Shown piece after piece: positions 1-8,510 of a stretch of DNA of 64,000 bases. Made by a program: the position numbers and the translations under genes. This DNA is from Bog-756 sp963741055 (GTDB taxonomy: Bacteria > Actinomycetota > Acidimicrobiia > Acidimicrobiales > RAAP-2), in assembly GCA_963741055.1 (NCBI GenBank), contig CAVUGU010000005.1:62001-126000 (forward strand). Direction: 5' to 3'. Below the pieces are notes generated by a model that did not search any database, was not told the origin of the DNA, and was given only the letters and a program-made list of their open reading frames with translations. Each line of letters starts with the position of its first letter. Within the stretch, counting starts at the first letter, position 1.

Positions 1-440
1 GACAACCGGGCCGACTCACCGATGATGCTCACGTCGGCGAGCAGCGCGACCGCGAGCCCGGCGCCGATCGCGACGCCGTTGATCGCGGAGACGATCGGCT
101 TCACCGAAGAGAGCATCTCCTCGACGATGGCCCTCGCGTCGTTCCACTGCTCGACCACCGCGGCCTGGTCGGTGGTCATCGCTTCGATCATCTGGAAGTC
201 GCCGCCCGCCGAGAACGCCGATCCCGCACCGGTGATCACCGAGACGGCCACCTCGTCGTCGGCGTCGATCACCTGCCAGATCTCGGAGAGCTCGCGATGG
301 AGCCGAGGATTCGCCGCGTTGAGCACTTCGGGGCGATCGATGGTCACGAGCAGGACGCCGCCAGGTCGGTGCTCGACGCGAAGGTGCTCGAAGTCTTCGT
401 AGGAGCCAGCGCGAGCTCTCCCCGAGGGCGCGCTCGTCAT
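1..440 (-). CDS. enoyl-CoA hydratase/isomerase family protein (partial, 3' end outside window)
   Basis: Crotonase-fold protein, probably an acyl-CoA hydratase or isomerase of fatty-acid or ring catabolism. About 146 N-terminal residues are visible, read from an ATG at 438-440. The TIDRPEVLNA start of the fold is near residues 33-42. The two oxyanion-hole stretches are AFSAGGDF (75-82) and NGVAIGAG (121-128), followed by the ALLADV helix. The catalytic Glu/Asp region lies beyond the window edge, so hydratase and isomerase cannot be separated. The ATG overlaps the stop of the upstream methyltransferase gene (ATGA), which suggests translational coupling. Confidence 0.85.
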   Translation of the reverse strand, partial: MTSAPSGRARAGSYEDFEHLRVEHRPGGVLLVTIDRPEVLNAANPRLHRELSEIWQVIDADDEVAVSVITGAGSAFSAGGDFQMIEAMTTDQAAVVEQWNDARAIVEEMLSSVKPIVSAINGVAIGAGLAVALLADVSIIGESARL

Positions 441-1443
441 CCGTTCGCCGCCTCGAGGAGTGGGTGGTCGAGTCCGAGCTCGGCAAGGGTGCGATCGGGA
501 GATCGGGGCTCGGCGATGCCGGCACGCGCGCCGGCGGCCTCGAGCACGTAGATGTTCCAGAAGGGCTCGAGCCCGGCCGGGGCCACGTCGGCGTAGAGCC
601 GCTTCTCGATGTCGGTGCGACGGGTCAGACCTGCTGCGGCGAACTGCTCGGTCCACCACCGGAACGACGCGATGGTCAGATGGCCCTCGACCAGGTTGCC
701 CTCTGCGTCGACCGCCAGGTCCTCCTCGGGCACCGGGCCCTCGAATGCCGGACCCAGCTCTCGATAGTGCGCTACCCGTTCGGGTCGGACCTTCCCCTCG
801 AAGTGGCCGTCCGCGCCGGAGTCGTTGACACCGAAGGACGGGATGGTCGCGTAGAGGTAGCCGCCGCAGACCCGAGCCAGCTCGCGGATCGCCGTCGGAC
901 CCGGTCGGGCGGCAGATGCTCGAGGATCTCGAGAGCGGTCACCAACTCGAAGGAGCGGTCTTCCCAAGGGAGCCCTGCGAAGAGGTTCACCACTCGGAGG
1001 TGTCCGGCCGCGCCGGGGGCCGGGTGATCGACCGCGAACGGACTCAGATCGCAGCCCTCGGCGTCGATCCCCCGCTCGCGGAGGACCTCGACCAGGTAGC
1101 CGGTCGCGCATCCGACGTCCAAGGCGTTCGCGACACGGAAGTTCCGCCAGAGGAGCCATCCGGCGATGTCGGCGTTGGAGGCGATCCGGTCGTAGCGCGC
1201 GTAGCCCGACCGTCCCTCCCGGTCGCCCGACGCGTCGCGGCCTTCGCCGAAATAGCTGCCGCCGTAGGTGGCGTCGATGCCGGCCTCGTGAGCCTCGGCC
1301 GCCGACTGGCCACGGTCGACGGCGCGGGCCAACTCGCGGCTCGTCCGCTCCATCAGCCGCCGGAGTCCCGCATGCCGGGTGGCCAGCCGGACCAGTGCCC
1401 TCCGCGCCTCGTCGATCACCCTCTGCCGCGGCGCCTCGGGCAT
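437..1443 (-). CDS. class I SAM-dependent methyltransferase (one frameshift as sequenced)
   Basis: The N-terminal part runs from the ATG at 1443 and contains the SAM-binding motif I ALDVGCATGYL, followed by the acidic strand end EGCDLSPFAVD and the motif LEILEHLPPDR. At about position 900 the homology moves to another frame (AIRELARVCGGYLYATIPS) and continues to the stop at 437. The span is 1007 nt, one short of a multiple of three. One C missing from a short C run near 900 would restore about 335 residues. The substrate is unknown. The stop overlaps the downstream crotonase start. Confidence 0.7.
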
Positions 1444-1535
1444 GCGGCGACCTTACTCCTGGCCTCATTCGGCCCTTCGGGTGAGCGTCCAGAAGGCCCC
1501 GAGTCGAGGGTCCATGGCCCCAGCAGGACATCGAA

Positions 1536-1600
1536 AGACAAAAAAGTCACTAATAGTGTGGAGTTAAACACTTAGAGCGGCTAGTTTTGAGGGAAGGGAA
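1536..1600 (+). promoter_or_regulatory. AT-rich leader with inverted repeat upstream of the DUF4388 gene
   Basis: The stretch is much more AT-rich than its surroundings and holds the inverted repeat AGTGT (1555-1559), 8 nt, ACACT (1568-1572). It lies between the divergent methyltransferase and DUF4388 genes, where a promoter or operator is expected. No clear -35/-10 pair can be assigned. Confidence 0.3.
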
Positions 1601-1658
1601 CGTCGACTGAAGGACAGGGGAAATGGCCAGGAGACGTGGGTCCTCAGGAGGATCAGGG

Positions 1659-2642
1659 ATGAGCGAGCAGCCCACAACCGTGGATCAGCCGTTTCAATCG
1701 ATGACCGCCCCGGAGGTTGCGGGCGAAAAGGGGTTCACCCCGGTGACGCCGGGCGTGGATCTGACCGCGGTCGCGGATCAGCCCTCCGCTCGAGGAAGTG
1801 ACCGCAGCGACGTCGCACCGGCGGCCTCTCTCGTCGGTGCGCTCTCCGCCTTCTCACTGGCGGACGTGCTCTCGATGCTTGCGTCGACGTCGCAAACCGG
1901 AGAGCTGCAGGTGGTCGCGGACGCCGCGGGCGGAAGGCTCTGGCTCGACGGGGGGCGCCTCTCCAACGCACAGGTAGGTTCGGCGACCACCATCGGGCAG
2001 TCGGTCTTCGAGCTCGCTTGTCTCGGCGAAGGATGGTTCTACTTCACCGTCGGTGCGGCCTCTTTCGGCGGCCAGCCGAGTGTTTCGGTGGAAGCGGTCC
2101 TCAACGAAGTGCGGCCACAGGTAGACGAGTGGAAAGAGATCCGCTCCGTCGTTCCCGTGGACGCGCTGGTCAGCCTGTCGCTCACCCCGCCGGGGCGCGA
2201 CGTGCAGATCCGGAGCGATCAGTGGCAGATCCTGACCATCGTCGGGACGAGTGGCCGCTCGGTGGGCGACGTCCTCGACACGATCGGCGGCGATCAGATC
2301 ACCGGGCTGCGCACCCTGCGCGACCTCAGTGCCGCCGGCCTCCTCCAGCTCACCCCCGCGTCGGGGCGACTGGTCGGCGACTTCGGGCCACCGTCGTTCG
2401 CGGGGGCCCCGCACGTGGCCGGCGACGAAGGCGCAAGCGTCCAGGATCCGCCGGCGTCGGTCGACGAGCCGAACGACGCGCCGGTCGTGCCTCCACCGCC
2501 CGGCGCGGAACCGCTCGCGGTCGGTGCAGAAGATCATGCGGCCAACCTCGCCGAGGTGACCGCCATGCCACCCCCGATCGCGGAGGATCCATGGGCACCG
2601 GTCAGTGAGGTGGGCAGCCCGAACGACGGCGGAGCGGCCTGA
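1659..2642 (+). CDS. DUF4388 (PATAN-type) domain protein
   Basis: Predicted 327-residue cytoplasmic protein. The segment from about residue 50 (GALSAFSLADVLSML, then TGELQVVADAAGGRLWLDGGRLSNAQ) matches the DUF4388/PATAN pattern, a domain found in bacterial signalling proteins. The last 90 residues are acidic and proline-rich with no recognisable fold. The ATG at 1659 is preferred because CAGGAGG lies 8 nt upstream. An ATG at 1623 is in frame but has only a weak ribosome site. The gene stands alone, divergent from the methyltransferase and convergent with rdgB. The exact role is unknown. Confidence 0.75.
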   Translation: MSEQPTTVDQPFQSMTAPEVAGEKGFTPVTPGVDLTAVADQPSARGSDRSDVAPAASLVGALSAFSLADVLSMLASTSQTGELQVVADAAGGRLWLDGGRLSNAQVGSATTIGQSVFELACLGEGWFYFTVGAASFGGQPSVSVEAVLNEVRPQVDEWKEIRSVVPVDALVSLSLTPPGRDVQIRSDQWQILTIVGTSGRSVGDVLDTIGGDQITGLRTLRDLSAAGLLQLTPASGRLVGDFGPPSFAGAPHVAGDEGASVQDPPASVDEPNDAPVVPPPPGAEPLAVGAEDHAANLAEVTAMPPPIAEDPWAPVSEVGSPNDGGAA

Positions 2643-2658
2643 GCCGAAGCACCCCCTC

Positions 2659-2679
2659 GGCGACCGTGGGTCGGTCGCC
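2659..2679. terminator. hairpin between convergent genes
   Basis: Perfect 8-bp stem GGCGACCG / CGGTCGCC with a 5-nt loop, lying between the DUF4388 stop (2642) and the rdgB stop (2685). It could terminate transcription from either side. There is no U-tract, as is common in high-GC genomes. Confidence 0.4.
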
Positions 2680-2684
2680 ACACC

Positions 2685-3303
2685 TCATTTCGACCGGCCT
2701 GTCGAGAGACGCTCCGCAAGCGCATGGAAGGCGCGTCCGCGGTGGGAGACCGCGTGCTTCTCCTCCGAGGTCATCTCGGCGAAGGTACGCCCGTCGAATC
2801 CGTCGGGAACGAACACCGGGTCGTACCCGAAGCCCTGCGATCCGGTCGCTTCCGGCGCGATCGTCCCGGCGACCTCTCCGTCCGCCCAGACCTCCTCCCC
2901 GTCGGGGAACTCCACGAGCGCCACGCAGCGGAACACCGCGCGGCGCTGATCGGGCTGGTGTGCAGCGGCCCGGTCGAGTTGTTCGAGCAGCTTGGCCACG
3001 TTGTCGGCGTAGGTCGCGTGCTCGCCGGCGAAGCGAGCCGAGTACACACCGGGTGCTCCGCCCAAGGCGTCGACTTCGAGCCCGGTGTCGTCGGCGACGG
3101 CTGCCGTGCCGGTCGCCTCGAGGAGGCTCTGTGCCTTGAGGCGGGCGTTGTCGAGAAGGGTGTCCCCGGTCTCTTCGACCTCGGGGACCGAGGCGGGTCG
3201 AGGGAGCAGCACCAGGCCGGGTACCGAAGAGAGGATCGTCTCGGATCTCGGCCGCCTTGTCCGGGTTGGCCGTTGCGAGGACCAGGCGCCTCTCGCGGGT
3301 CAC
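2685..3303 (-). CDS. rdgB: XTP/dITP diphosphatase, HAM1 family (one frameshift as sequenced)
   Basis: Nucleotide-pool sanitising enzyme that hydrolyses ITP, XTP and dITP to monophosphates. The GTG start at 3303 begins RRLVLATANPDKAAEIR, the family's substrate-binding N-terminus. After a break near 3237 the rest is intact: AVADDTGLEVDALGGAPGVYSAR, then GSQGFGYDPVF and the C-terminal SHRGRA. The 619-nt span is one base too long, and removing one base gives IRTIL, matching the family's spacing and about 205 residues. The start overlaps the rph stop (GTGA), consistent with co-transcription. Confidence 0.85.
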
Positions 3304-4064
3304 CGTGGAGGGGGCGGCTCGGCGAGCGAGGCGGCCTCGAGCTCGAGCAGCTCGGCGATGCCGCGCTCGGCGAGACCGAGCAGCTCGTCGAGCTCTCCCT
3401 TGGTGAAGGGCATGCCCTCCGCGGTGCCCTGGACCTCGATGAATCGCCCTGAGGAAGTCATCACCACGTTCATGTCGACCTCGGCCCGGCTGTCCTCCTC
3501 GTAGGGCAGGTCGAGCATGCAGACGCCGTCGACGATCCCGACCGACACCGCCGCGACGGCCTCGCCGAGTGGGTGCGAACGCACCGTTCCCGCCTGGACG
3601 AGCCGGGTCAGCGCGTCGTGGAGCGCGACGTAGGCGCCGCAGATCGACGCGGTCCTCGTTCCGCCGTCCGCCTGGAGCACGTCGCAGTCGACGGTGACCT
3701 GCAGCTCGCCAAGCGCGACCATGTCGCACACCGAGCGCAACGAGCGTCCGATCAGACGCTGGATCTCCTGGGTCCTCCCCGACTGGCGACCCTTCGCCGC
3801 TTCGCGGGCCACCCGCTCGCCGGTCGAACCGGGGAGGAGCGAGTACTCAGCGGTCACCCATCCCTTCCCCCCGCCGCGCATCCACGGCGGTACCCGGTCC
3901 TCCACCGACGCCGTGCAGAGCACTTTGGTGCGCCCCATCGACACGAGCACCGACCCGGGAGCGAAGACGGTGAAATCGCGGGCGAACTCCGCGTGTCGCA
4001 GCTCGTCGATCGCCCGGCCGTCCGCGCGGCCGAGGCTTCGTCCTTCCGGCGCCGCACTGGTCAC
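3300..4064 (-). CDS. rph: ribonuclease PH
   Basis: Phosphorolytic 3'-5' exoribonuclease that trims tRNA 3' ends. The 254-residue frame carries the family's landmarks: GSVLVSMGRTKVLCTASVE, the TAEYSLLPGST segment, GRTQEIQRLIGRSLR, and the phosphate/active-site region CDVLQADGGTRTA, then the DLPYEEDSRAEVDMN stretch. The length is slightly above the usual 240. The GTG start at 4064 overlaps the stop of the upstream MBL gene (GTGA), and its own stop overlaps the rdgB start, so the three genes form one coupled series. Confidence 0.93.
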   Translation of the reverse strand: MTSAAPEGRSLGRADGRAIDELRHAEFARDFTVFAPGSVLVSMGRTKVLCTASVEDRVPPWMRGGGKGWVTAEYSLLPGSTGERVAREAAKGRQSGRTQEIQRLIGRSLRSVCDMVALGELQVTVDCDVLQADGGTRTASICGAYVALHDALTRLVQAGTVRSHPLGEAVAAVSVGIVDGVCMLDLPYEEDSRAEVDMNVVMTSSGRFIEVQGTAEGMPFTKGELDELLGLAERGIAELLELEAASLAEPPPPR

Positions 4065-4798
4065 AGGACGAACTCCGCGCCGATGGACGCGTGCTCGACC
4101 GGCGCGCCGAACGCGGCACGCGCCTCGGCGCCGACGGCTGCTTCGTCGACGGTCGGCCAGCGATGAGTGATGACGAGACGCCGCGCTCGCGCCTCGCGGG
4201 CCTGGTTCCCGGCTTGGCGTCCGCTCAGATGACTCATGGTGCCCTCGTGCTCGACGGTATAGGTCGCCTCGCAGAGCGCGAGGTCGAGGTCGGTCCCGAG
4301 GTCGGCGAGCTCCCACCCCGGACCCGAGTCGGCAGAGTAGCCGAGCGTGCGACCCGACCCCTCGACCCGGACGGCGAGCGTCTCGACGGGATGATCGGTA
4401 CGCCGGAACGAGCACCGGAGGTCCCCCACTTCGACCACGTCGCCTGCCGAAGCCACCCGCCAGTCGAACGTCGCGCGCCCGGTGAGCTCCCCCGCCCGCT
4501 CCCTCAGCTCCCCCGGCCCGATGAGCGGGAGGCCGGTGCGCCCGAGCACGTAGCGGGCATGCGCGTGAAGGCAGTAGAGGTCGGTCCAGTGGTCGGTGTG
4601 GGCGTGGGTGATGATCACTGCGTCGATCGAGGCGGGGTCGCGACGCAGTTGGAGGTTGGCGAAGGTCCCTGGGCCGGCATCGATCAGCACCCGGCTCGAC
4701 GCAGAGGACACCAGGTAGCCGCTCCCCGCCCCTCCCGGGCCCGGCCAGCTCCCGTCACATCCGAGGACGGTGAGAGTCAGGGTCGGATCCGGACCCAC
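4061..4798 (-). CDS. MBL-fold metallo-hydrolase (Rv1339-like)
   Basis: Metallo-beta-lactamase fold protein of 245 residues. It has the zinc-binding signature THAHTDH, the N-terminal LTVLGCDGSWPGPGGAGSGY, a later SADSGPG strand and a C-terminal LVITHRWP. Position between cysM and rph matches the M. tuberculosis Rv1339 neighbourhood, whose product is described as an atypical cyclic-nucleotide phosphodiesterase. Assigning that activity here is inference. The GTG start at 4798 lies 6 nt after the cysM stop. Confidence 0.75.
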   Translation of the reverse strand: MGPDPTLTLTVLGCDGSWPGPGGAGSGYLVSSASSRVLIDAGPGTFANLQLRRDPASIDAVIITHAHTDHWTDLYCLHAHARYVLGRTGLPLIGPGELRERAGELTGRATFDWRVASAGDVVEVGDLRCSFRRTDHPVETLAVRVEGSGRTLGYSADSGPGWELADLGTDLDLALCEATYTVEHEGTMSHLSGRQAGNQAREARARRLVITHRWPTVDEAAVGAEARAAFGAPVEHASIGAEFVL

Positions 4799-4802
4799 GC
4801 GA

Positions 4803-5751
4803 TCAGAAGTAGGTGATGCGCTTCGCGCGCTCGACCACCACGTCGAGGTCGTCGGTCCACGCGCCAGTCGAGAGGTATTTCCAGCCACCGTCCGCGGAGA
4901 CCACCACGATCGTCCCGGTGTCGAGATTGTCGGCGAGTCTCGCCGCACCCGCCAGCGCGGCGCCGGTCGAGATGCCCGCGAGGATCCCCACGTCGGTCAA
5001 CCGCCGGGTCCACTCGATCGACTCGCGGGGCCGCACGATGCGCTTGCCGTCGAGGAGGTCGGCGCCGTCGTTCTCGAGGAAGATCGGGGGGATGTAGCCG
5101 TCGTCGAGGTTCCGGAGGCCGTCGACCAGCTCGCCGGCGGGAGGTTCGATCGCCCACACCTTCACGTCCGGATTTCGCTCCTTCAAGAAGCGGCCGGCTC
5201 CGAGCAACGTTCCCGAGGTGCCGAGTCCCGCGACGAAATGGGTGATCTCCGGGCAGTCGCGCCAGATCTCGGGTCCGGTGCCCTCGTAGTGCGCCTTCGG
5301 GTTGGCCTCGTTGGCGTACTGGTAGAGGAACACCCACTCCGGATGCTCTTCGGCGAGAGCACGGGCCCGCCGCACCGCGCCGTTCGAACCCTCCTCGCCG
5401 GGCGAGTCGATGATCTCGGCGCCCCAGACCTCGAGAAGTTGACGTCGCTCGACCGAGACGTTCGTCGCCAGCACGACCTTCAGGTGGTAGCCCTTGACCC
5501 GGCTGACGAGAGCCATGCCGATCCCGGTGTTGCCCGACGACGGTTCGAGCAGCTGTGTGTCCGGGTTCGAGGAGACCCTCCTTTTCGGCCGCCTCGATCA
5601 TCGACAACGCGATTCGATCCTTCACCGATCCGCCAGGGTTCTGCCCTTCGAGCTTGACGAGCAGACGGACCCCTGGGTTGGGACTGATCTGGCTGATGTC
5701 GACGAGCGGAGTGTTGCCGATGAGGTCGAGGATCGACCCGTAGGCGGTCAT
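4803..5751 (-). CDS. cysM: CysO-dependent cysteine synthase CysM (one frameshift as sequenced)
   Basis: PLP enzyme that joins an activated serine with sulfur, in actinobacteria typically O-phosphoserine and the CysO thiocarboxylate. The N-terminus reads ILDLIGNTPLVDI with the PLP-lysine segment GGSVKDRIA. After a break near 5563 come LEPSSGNTGIGMA, VAGLGTSGTLLGA and GISTGAALAGA. The 949-nt span is one base too long, and deleting one base restores the family spacing between PG and LEPSSGNTG. The ATG overlaps the cysO stop (ATGA), so synthesis of carrier and enzyme is probably coupled. Confidence 0.88.
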
Positions 5752-6053
5752 CTCTGCTGGCTCGAACCGTCGCCCGATGCCCCTCCGGCCACCGCCGGCA
5801 GGATCGAGAGCTCGTCGGTCTCCGACACCGGGGTGTCCAACGACGAGAGGTAGCGCACGTCGTCGTCGTTCACGTACACGTTGACGAATTTGTGGAGAGA
5901 GCCGTCACCGTCGATCACCTGGCCCGCCAGCCCCGGGTACTGCTCTTCGAGCGATCGAAGGACCTCGCCCACCGTGGACCCCTCGGCGGTGACCGTCTTG
6001 ACGCCGCCGGCCTGTGGACGCAACACCGTCGGAAGGTTGACTCGAACTGGCAC
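5748..6053 (-). CDS. cysO: MoaD/ThiS-family sulfur carrier CysO with C-terminal tail
   Basis: Ubiquitin-like protein of 101 residues that should carry sulfur as a C-terminal thiocarboxylate to CysM. The GTG start at 6053 follows AAGGAG by 6 nt. Core segments are VNLPTVLRPQAGG, FVNVYVNDDDVRYL and LSILPAVAGG. Unlike M. tuberculosis CysO, which ends at the diglycine, ten further residues (ASGDGSSQQR) follow before the stop. The frame ends exactly at the ATGA overlap with cysM, arguing that the tail is genuine. It would have to be removed before activation. Confidence 0.87.
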   Translation of the reverse strand: MPVRVNLPTVLRPQAGGVKTVTAEGSTVGEVLRSLEEQYPGLAGQVIDGDGSLHKFVNVYVNDDDVRYLSSLDTPVSETDELSILPAVAGGASGDGSSQQR

Positions 6054-6143
6054 CGACTCTCCTTGTCTTCGCGGGGGCTCCACCGCACCGGTCCGCTCGG
6101 ACCCCGGCGGACCTGTCAAAAGATGACCAATCCAGTTGGGATT

Positions 6144-6563
6144 CTACCGGGACCGGAGGCGGACCGGTTCCTCGGTGATGATCCCGTCGACGATCCGGAA
6201 GCTCCGCACGACGGGCTCGATGTCCCTGAGCGACACCAGCACGTAGTGCCACTGCGGGTCCGGGGCCTGCTCGACGTCGGTCGGCGAAGGGTAGGCCTCG
6301 GTGTGGGTGTGGGAGTGGAAGACGCCGATGATCTCGTGCCCGTTGGCTTCGGCATCGCGGTCGGCGCGGAGGTGTTCGCGGGGGTCGACCGTGTAGAGCT
6401 TGGCGGAGGCGGCGACGTTGCGGGTCGGGTAGCAGGTGACCGCGGCGCCGTTCGACGGCTCGCCGGCGATGAGTCCGCACGCCTCGTCGGGAAGGCCGGC
6501 CAAGCAGTGGGCGATCATCTGCTCGTAAACCGGTCGGGTGAGGGTGAGCATCAGAAGGCTCAC
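6144..6563 (-). CDS. mec: JAMM metallopeptidase Mec
   Basis: Zinc peptidase of 139 residues. In actinobacteria Mec releases cysteine from the CysO-cysteine adduct. The JAMM signature is complete: EACGLIAG supplies the upstream Glu, and FHSHTHTEAYPSPTD supplies the two His, the Ser and the Asp. It is the first gene of the leftward mec-cysO-cysM set, with a 90-nt gap before cysO. The start is uncertain between the GTG at 6563 and an ATG at 6553, and neither has a clear ribosome site. Confidence 0.88.
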   Translation of the reverse strand: MSLLMLTLTRPVYEQMIAHCLAGLPDEACGLIAGEPSNGAAVTCYPTRNVAASAKLYTVDPREHLRADRDAEANGHEIIGVFHSHTHTEAYPSPTDVEQAPDPQWHYVLVSLRDIEPVVRSFRIVDGIITEEPVRLRSR

Positions 6564-6645
6564 GCTAGAGCAGGATGCCGCTCGATCGTTCGATCGCCAG
6601 GGCGATGATCCTCCCTTCTACCGTGGGCGACTACCGTCCCCTCTC

Positions 6646-7188
6646 GTGGCTGCCGCGAAGAAGAAGGCGGCGGTGCCCGACGGAGCCCGGGGATCCGGGA
6701 AGGGTGCGGACGCGCAGCGAAGCCGGCCGGTCGCCGTCAATCGGCGGGCGCGTTACGACTACGACATCCTCGACACCCTCGAATGCGGGATCGCACTCCA
6801 GGGTTCGGAGGTGAAGTCGCTTCGTGCCGGACGGATCTCCCTGCAGGACTCCTACGCGCGGATCGTCGACGGGGAACTCTGGCTGTACGGGGTGCACGTT
6901 CCCCCTTATGCACAGGCGACCGGCTTCGGGGCCCACGACCCGGATCGACGACGCAAGCTCCTCGTCCATCGCCGCCAGATCGACGAATGGCGCGGGCGCA
7001 CCCAACAGCAGTCGCTGACCCTTGTCCCGCTCCGCATCTACTTCAAGGACGGCAGAGCGAAAGTCGAACTCGCCCTCGTCCGCGGCCGGCGCCGCTACGA
7101 CAAGCGGCACGCCATCGCCGAGCGGGAGGCCGGGCGTGAAGCGGCACGTGAGGCACGAGCCGCGATGAGGACGAGAGGCTCGTCCTGA
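6646..7188 (+). CDS. smpB: SsrA-binding protein SmpB
   Basis: RNA-binding protein that delivers tmRNA to stalled ribosomes. The 180-residue frame from GTG 6646 has the SmpB landmarks NRRARYDYDILDTLECGIALQGSEVKSLR (read as two blocks around ILDT), LYGVHVPPY, the RKLLLH-like RRKLLVH, LVPLRIYFKDGRAKVELALVRG and the basic C-terminal tail RRRYDKRHAIAEREAGRE. The N-terminal 20 residues are Lys/Ala-rich. The tmRNA gene follows about 120 nt downstream on the same strand, the usual arrangement. Confidence 0.94.
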   Translation: MAAAKKKAAVPDGARGSGKGADAQRSRPVAVNRRARYDYDILDTLECGIALQGSEVKSLRAGRISLQDSYARIVDGELWLYGVHVPPYAQATGFGAHDPDRRRKLLVHRRQIDEWRGRTQQQSLTLVPLRIYFKDGRAKVELALVRGRRRYDKRHAIAEREAGREAAREARAAMRTRGSS

Positions 7189-7311
7189 CGACTTGGCGAG
7201 GTCGTAGGGTCGCCTGCTCGTGCGGCCGGATGACGGGTCGACGGCGCTCAGCTGCGACTTGCGCCGGTAGACTCTTGTGTCTGCCGCCCGGAGAGCCCGG
7301 TTAGCGGCCAA

Positions 7312-7659
7312 GGGGGTGACAGGCTTCGACTTCGGTCGTCGAGGTAGGAGAAGCGAGCCGTGGTCTCCGGAGCCACGTTAAAGAGCCGGAACCTAAAACA
7401 AACGACGAGCCTCAGCTCGTACTCGCCGCCTAAGAGCGGCGACGTCCTACCGGTCTCCGTCCCACGGGCCGGGTATGGGCGCCATCAAGTGGGACTTACC
7501 TGAACGGCTTCACCGACGAGGCGCTCGGGGACATTTCAGTCGGATACGGGCCGGCGTTGTCGCCGGTAGCTCGCCGGCCCCGACAATTCACCACCGGCTG
7601 CGCTCGGAGAAGGCCTACTAAGAAGCCGGAGGACGCGGGTTCGATTCCCGCCACCTCCA
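7312..7659 (+). ncRNA. ssrA: transfer-messenger RNA
   Basis: The tRNA-like ends pair as GGGGGTG (7312-7318) with CACCTCC (7652-7658), followed by discriminator A. The CCA end is not encoded. The 5' domain has the conserved AGGCTTCGAC, and the T-arm GGGTTCGATTCCCG is complete. The tag frame reads T-N-D-E-P-Q-L-V-L-A-A and stops at TAA 7431-7433. The resume codon could be ACA at 7398 or the next AAC. The LAA end is the usual ClpXP degradation signal. It is next to smpB, its protein partner. Confidence 0.93.
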
Positions 7660-7863
7660 AGGATGCTCAGGCGGAAGTGTGAGCATCGTTGGAGGTGCGC
7701 CTGTCGCCACGTAGCGGTGCGTGATGCCATCGAACGGGCCCGGTCGATCTACGACGTCTGAGAGTGTCCTCGATGAGGCGGCGGATGCAGAGACGACCGA
7801 CGTGGTGGATTGCGGAGGTGGAATCGGGAGCCTTCTCTTGGCGAGAGCTGGGTAGGGTGTTGC

Positions 7864-8367
7864 GTGGATTTCTCCGCCGTGACGCGGCTGCTCGATCCAC
7901 CCATGTACATCGTCACGGCGGACGACGGGTCCGACCGCAGCGGTTGCCTGGTCGGCTTCGCCACTCAGTGCAGCATCCGCCCGCCGCACTTTTTGGTCTG
8001 CCTCTCGGTACTCAACCACACCGAGCGGGTCGCCAGGCGGGCCAACGCGCTCGCCGTTCACCTACTCGGCACCAGCGACCATGGCCTCGCCAAGCACTTC
8101 GGCGGCCTGACCGGCGACGAGACCGACAAGTTCGCCGGGGTGGCCTGGCACCATGGGGTCCTCGGTGCGCCGGTGCTCGACGAAGTCCCCGCCGCGTTCG
8201 AGGGTCTCGTCCTCGAGCGCCGTGTGCTCGGCGACCACGTCGGGTATGTCCTCGATCCTGAAGCGGAGGAGGCCAAAGTTGGCGCCGCCGGTCTCGAGCA
8301 ACTGCGCCTGCAAGAGACCGGCGATATCCGGGCGGGCCATCCGGCCGACGAGCGCCCGAAGCCCTGA
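7864..8367 (+). CDS. flavin reductase domain protein (FMN-binding split barrel)
   Basis: Predicted 167-residue FMN-binding protein. It has the family's opening, a short helix then YIVTADDGSDRSGCLVGFATQCSIRPPHFLVCLS, then LAVHLLGTSDHGLAKHFGG and a C-terminal VLGDHVGYVL strand. Proteins of this type reduce flavins for monooxygenases or bind coenzyme F420/FMN. The substrate here cannot be told. The GTG at 7864 is chosen because the fold begins there, and the in-frame upstream residues look non-coding. It precedes a VOC protein and an FAD reductase on the same strand. Confidence 0.75.
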   Translation: MDFSAVTRLLDPPMYIVTADDGSDRSGCLVGFATQCSIRPPHFLVCLSVLNHTERVARRANALAVHLLGTSDHGLAKHFGGLTGDETDKFAGVAWHHGVLGAPVLDEVPAAFEGLVLERRVLGDHVGYVLDPEAEEAKVGAAGLEQLRLQETGDIRAGHPADERPKP

Positions 8368-8510
8368 GCCCCCGAACGACAGAGCGCCAGCAGTCGACGA
8401 GCACCGACGACCAAATGAGAACCAATCCCCTCCCGGATGCGGAGGAACGCTGCGAGTGCGACAATCCACGAGCAGGACTCGAAGGAGGCGGCCGTGAGAA
8501 GAACCGGGCG

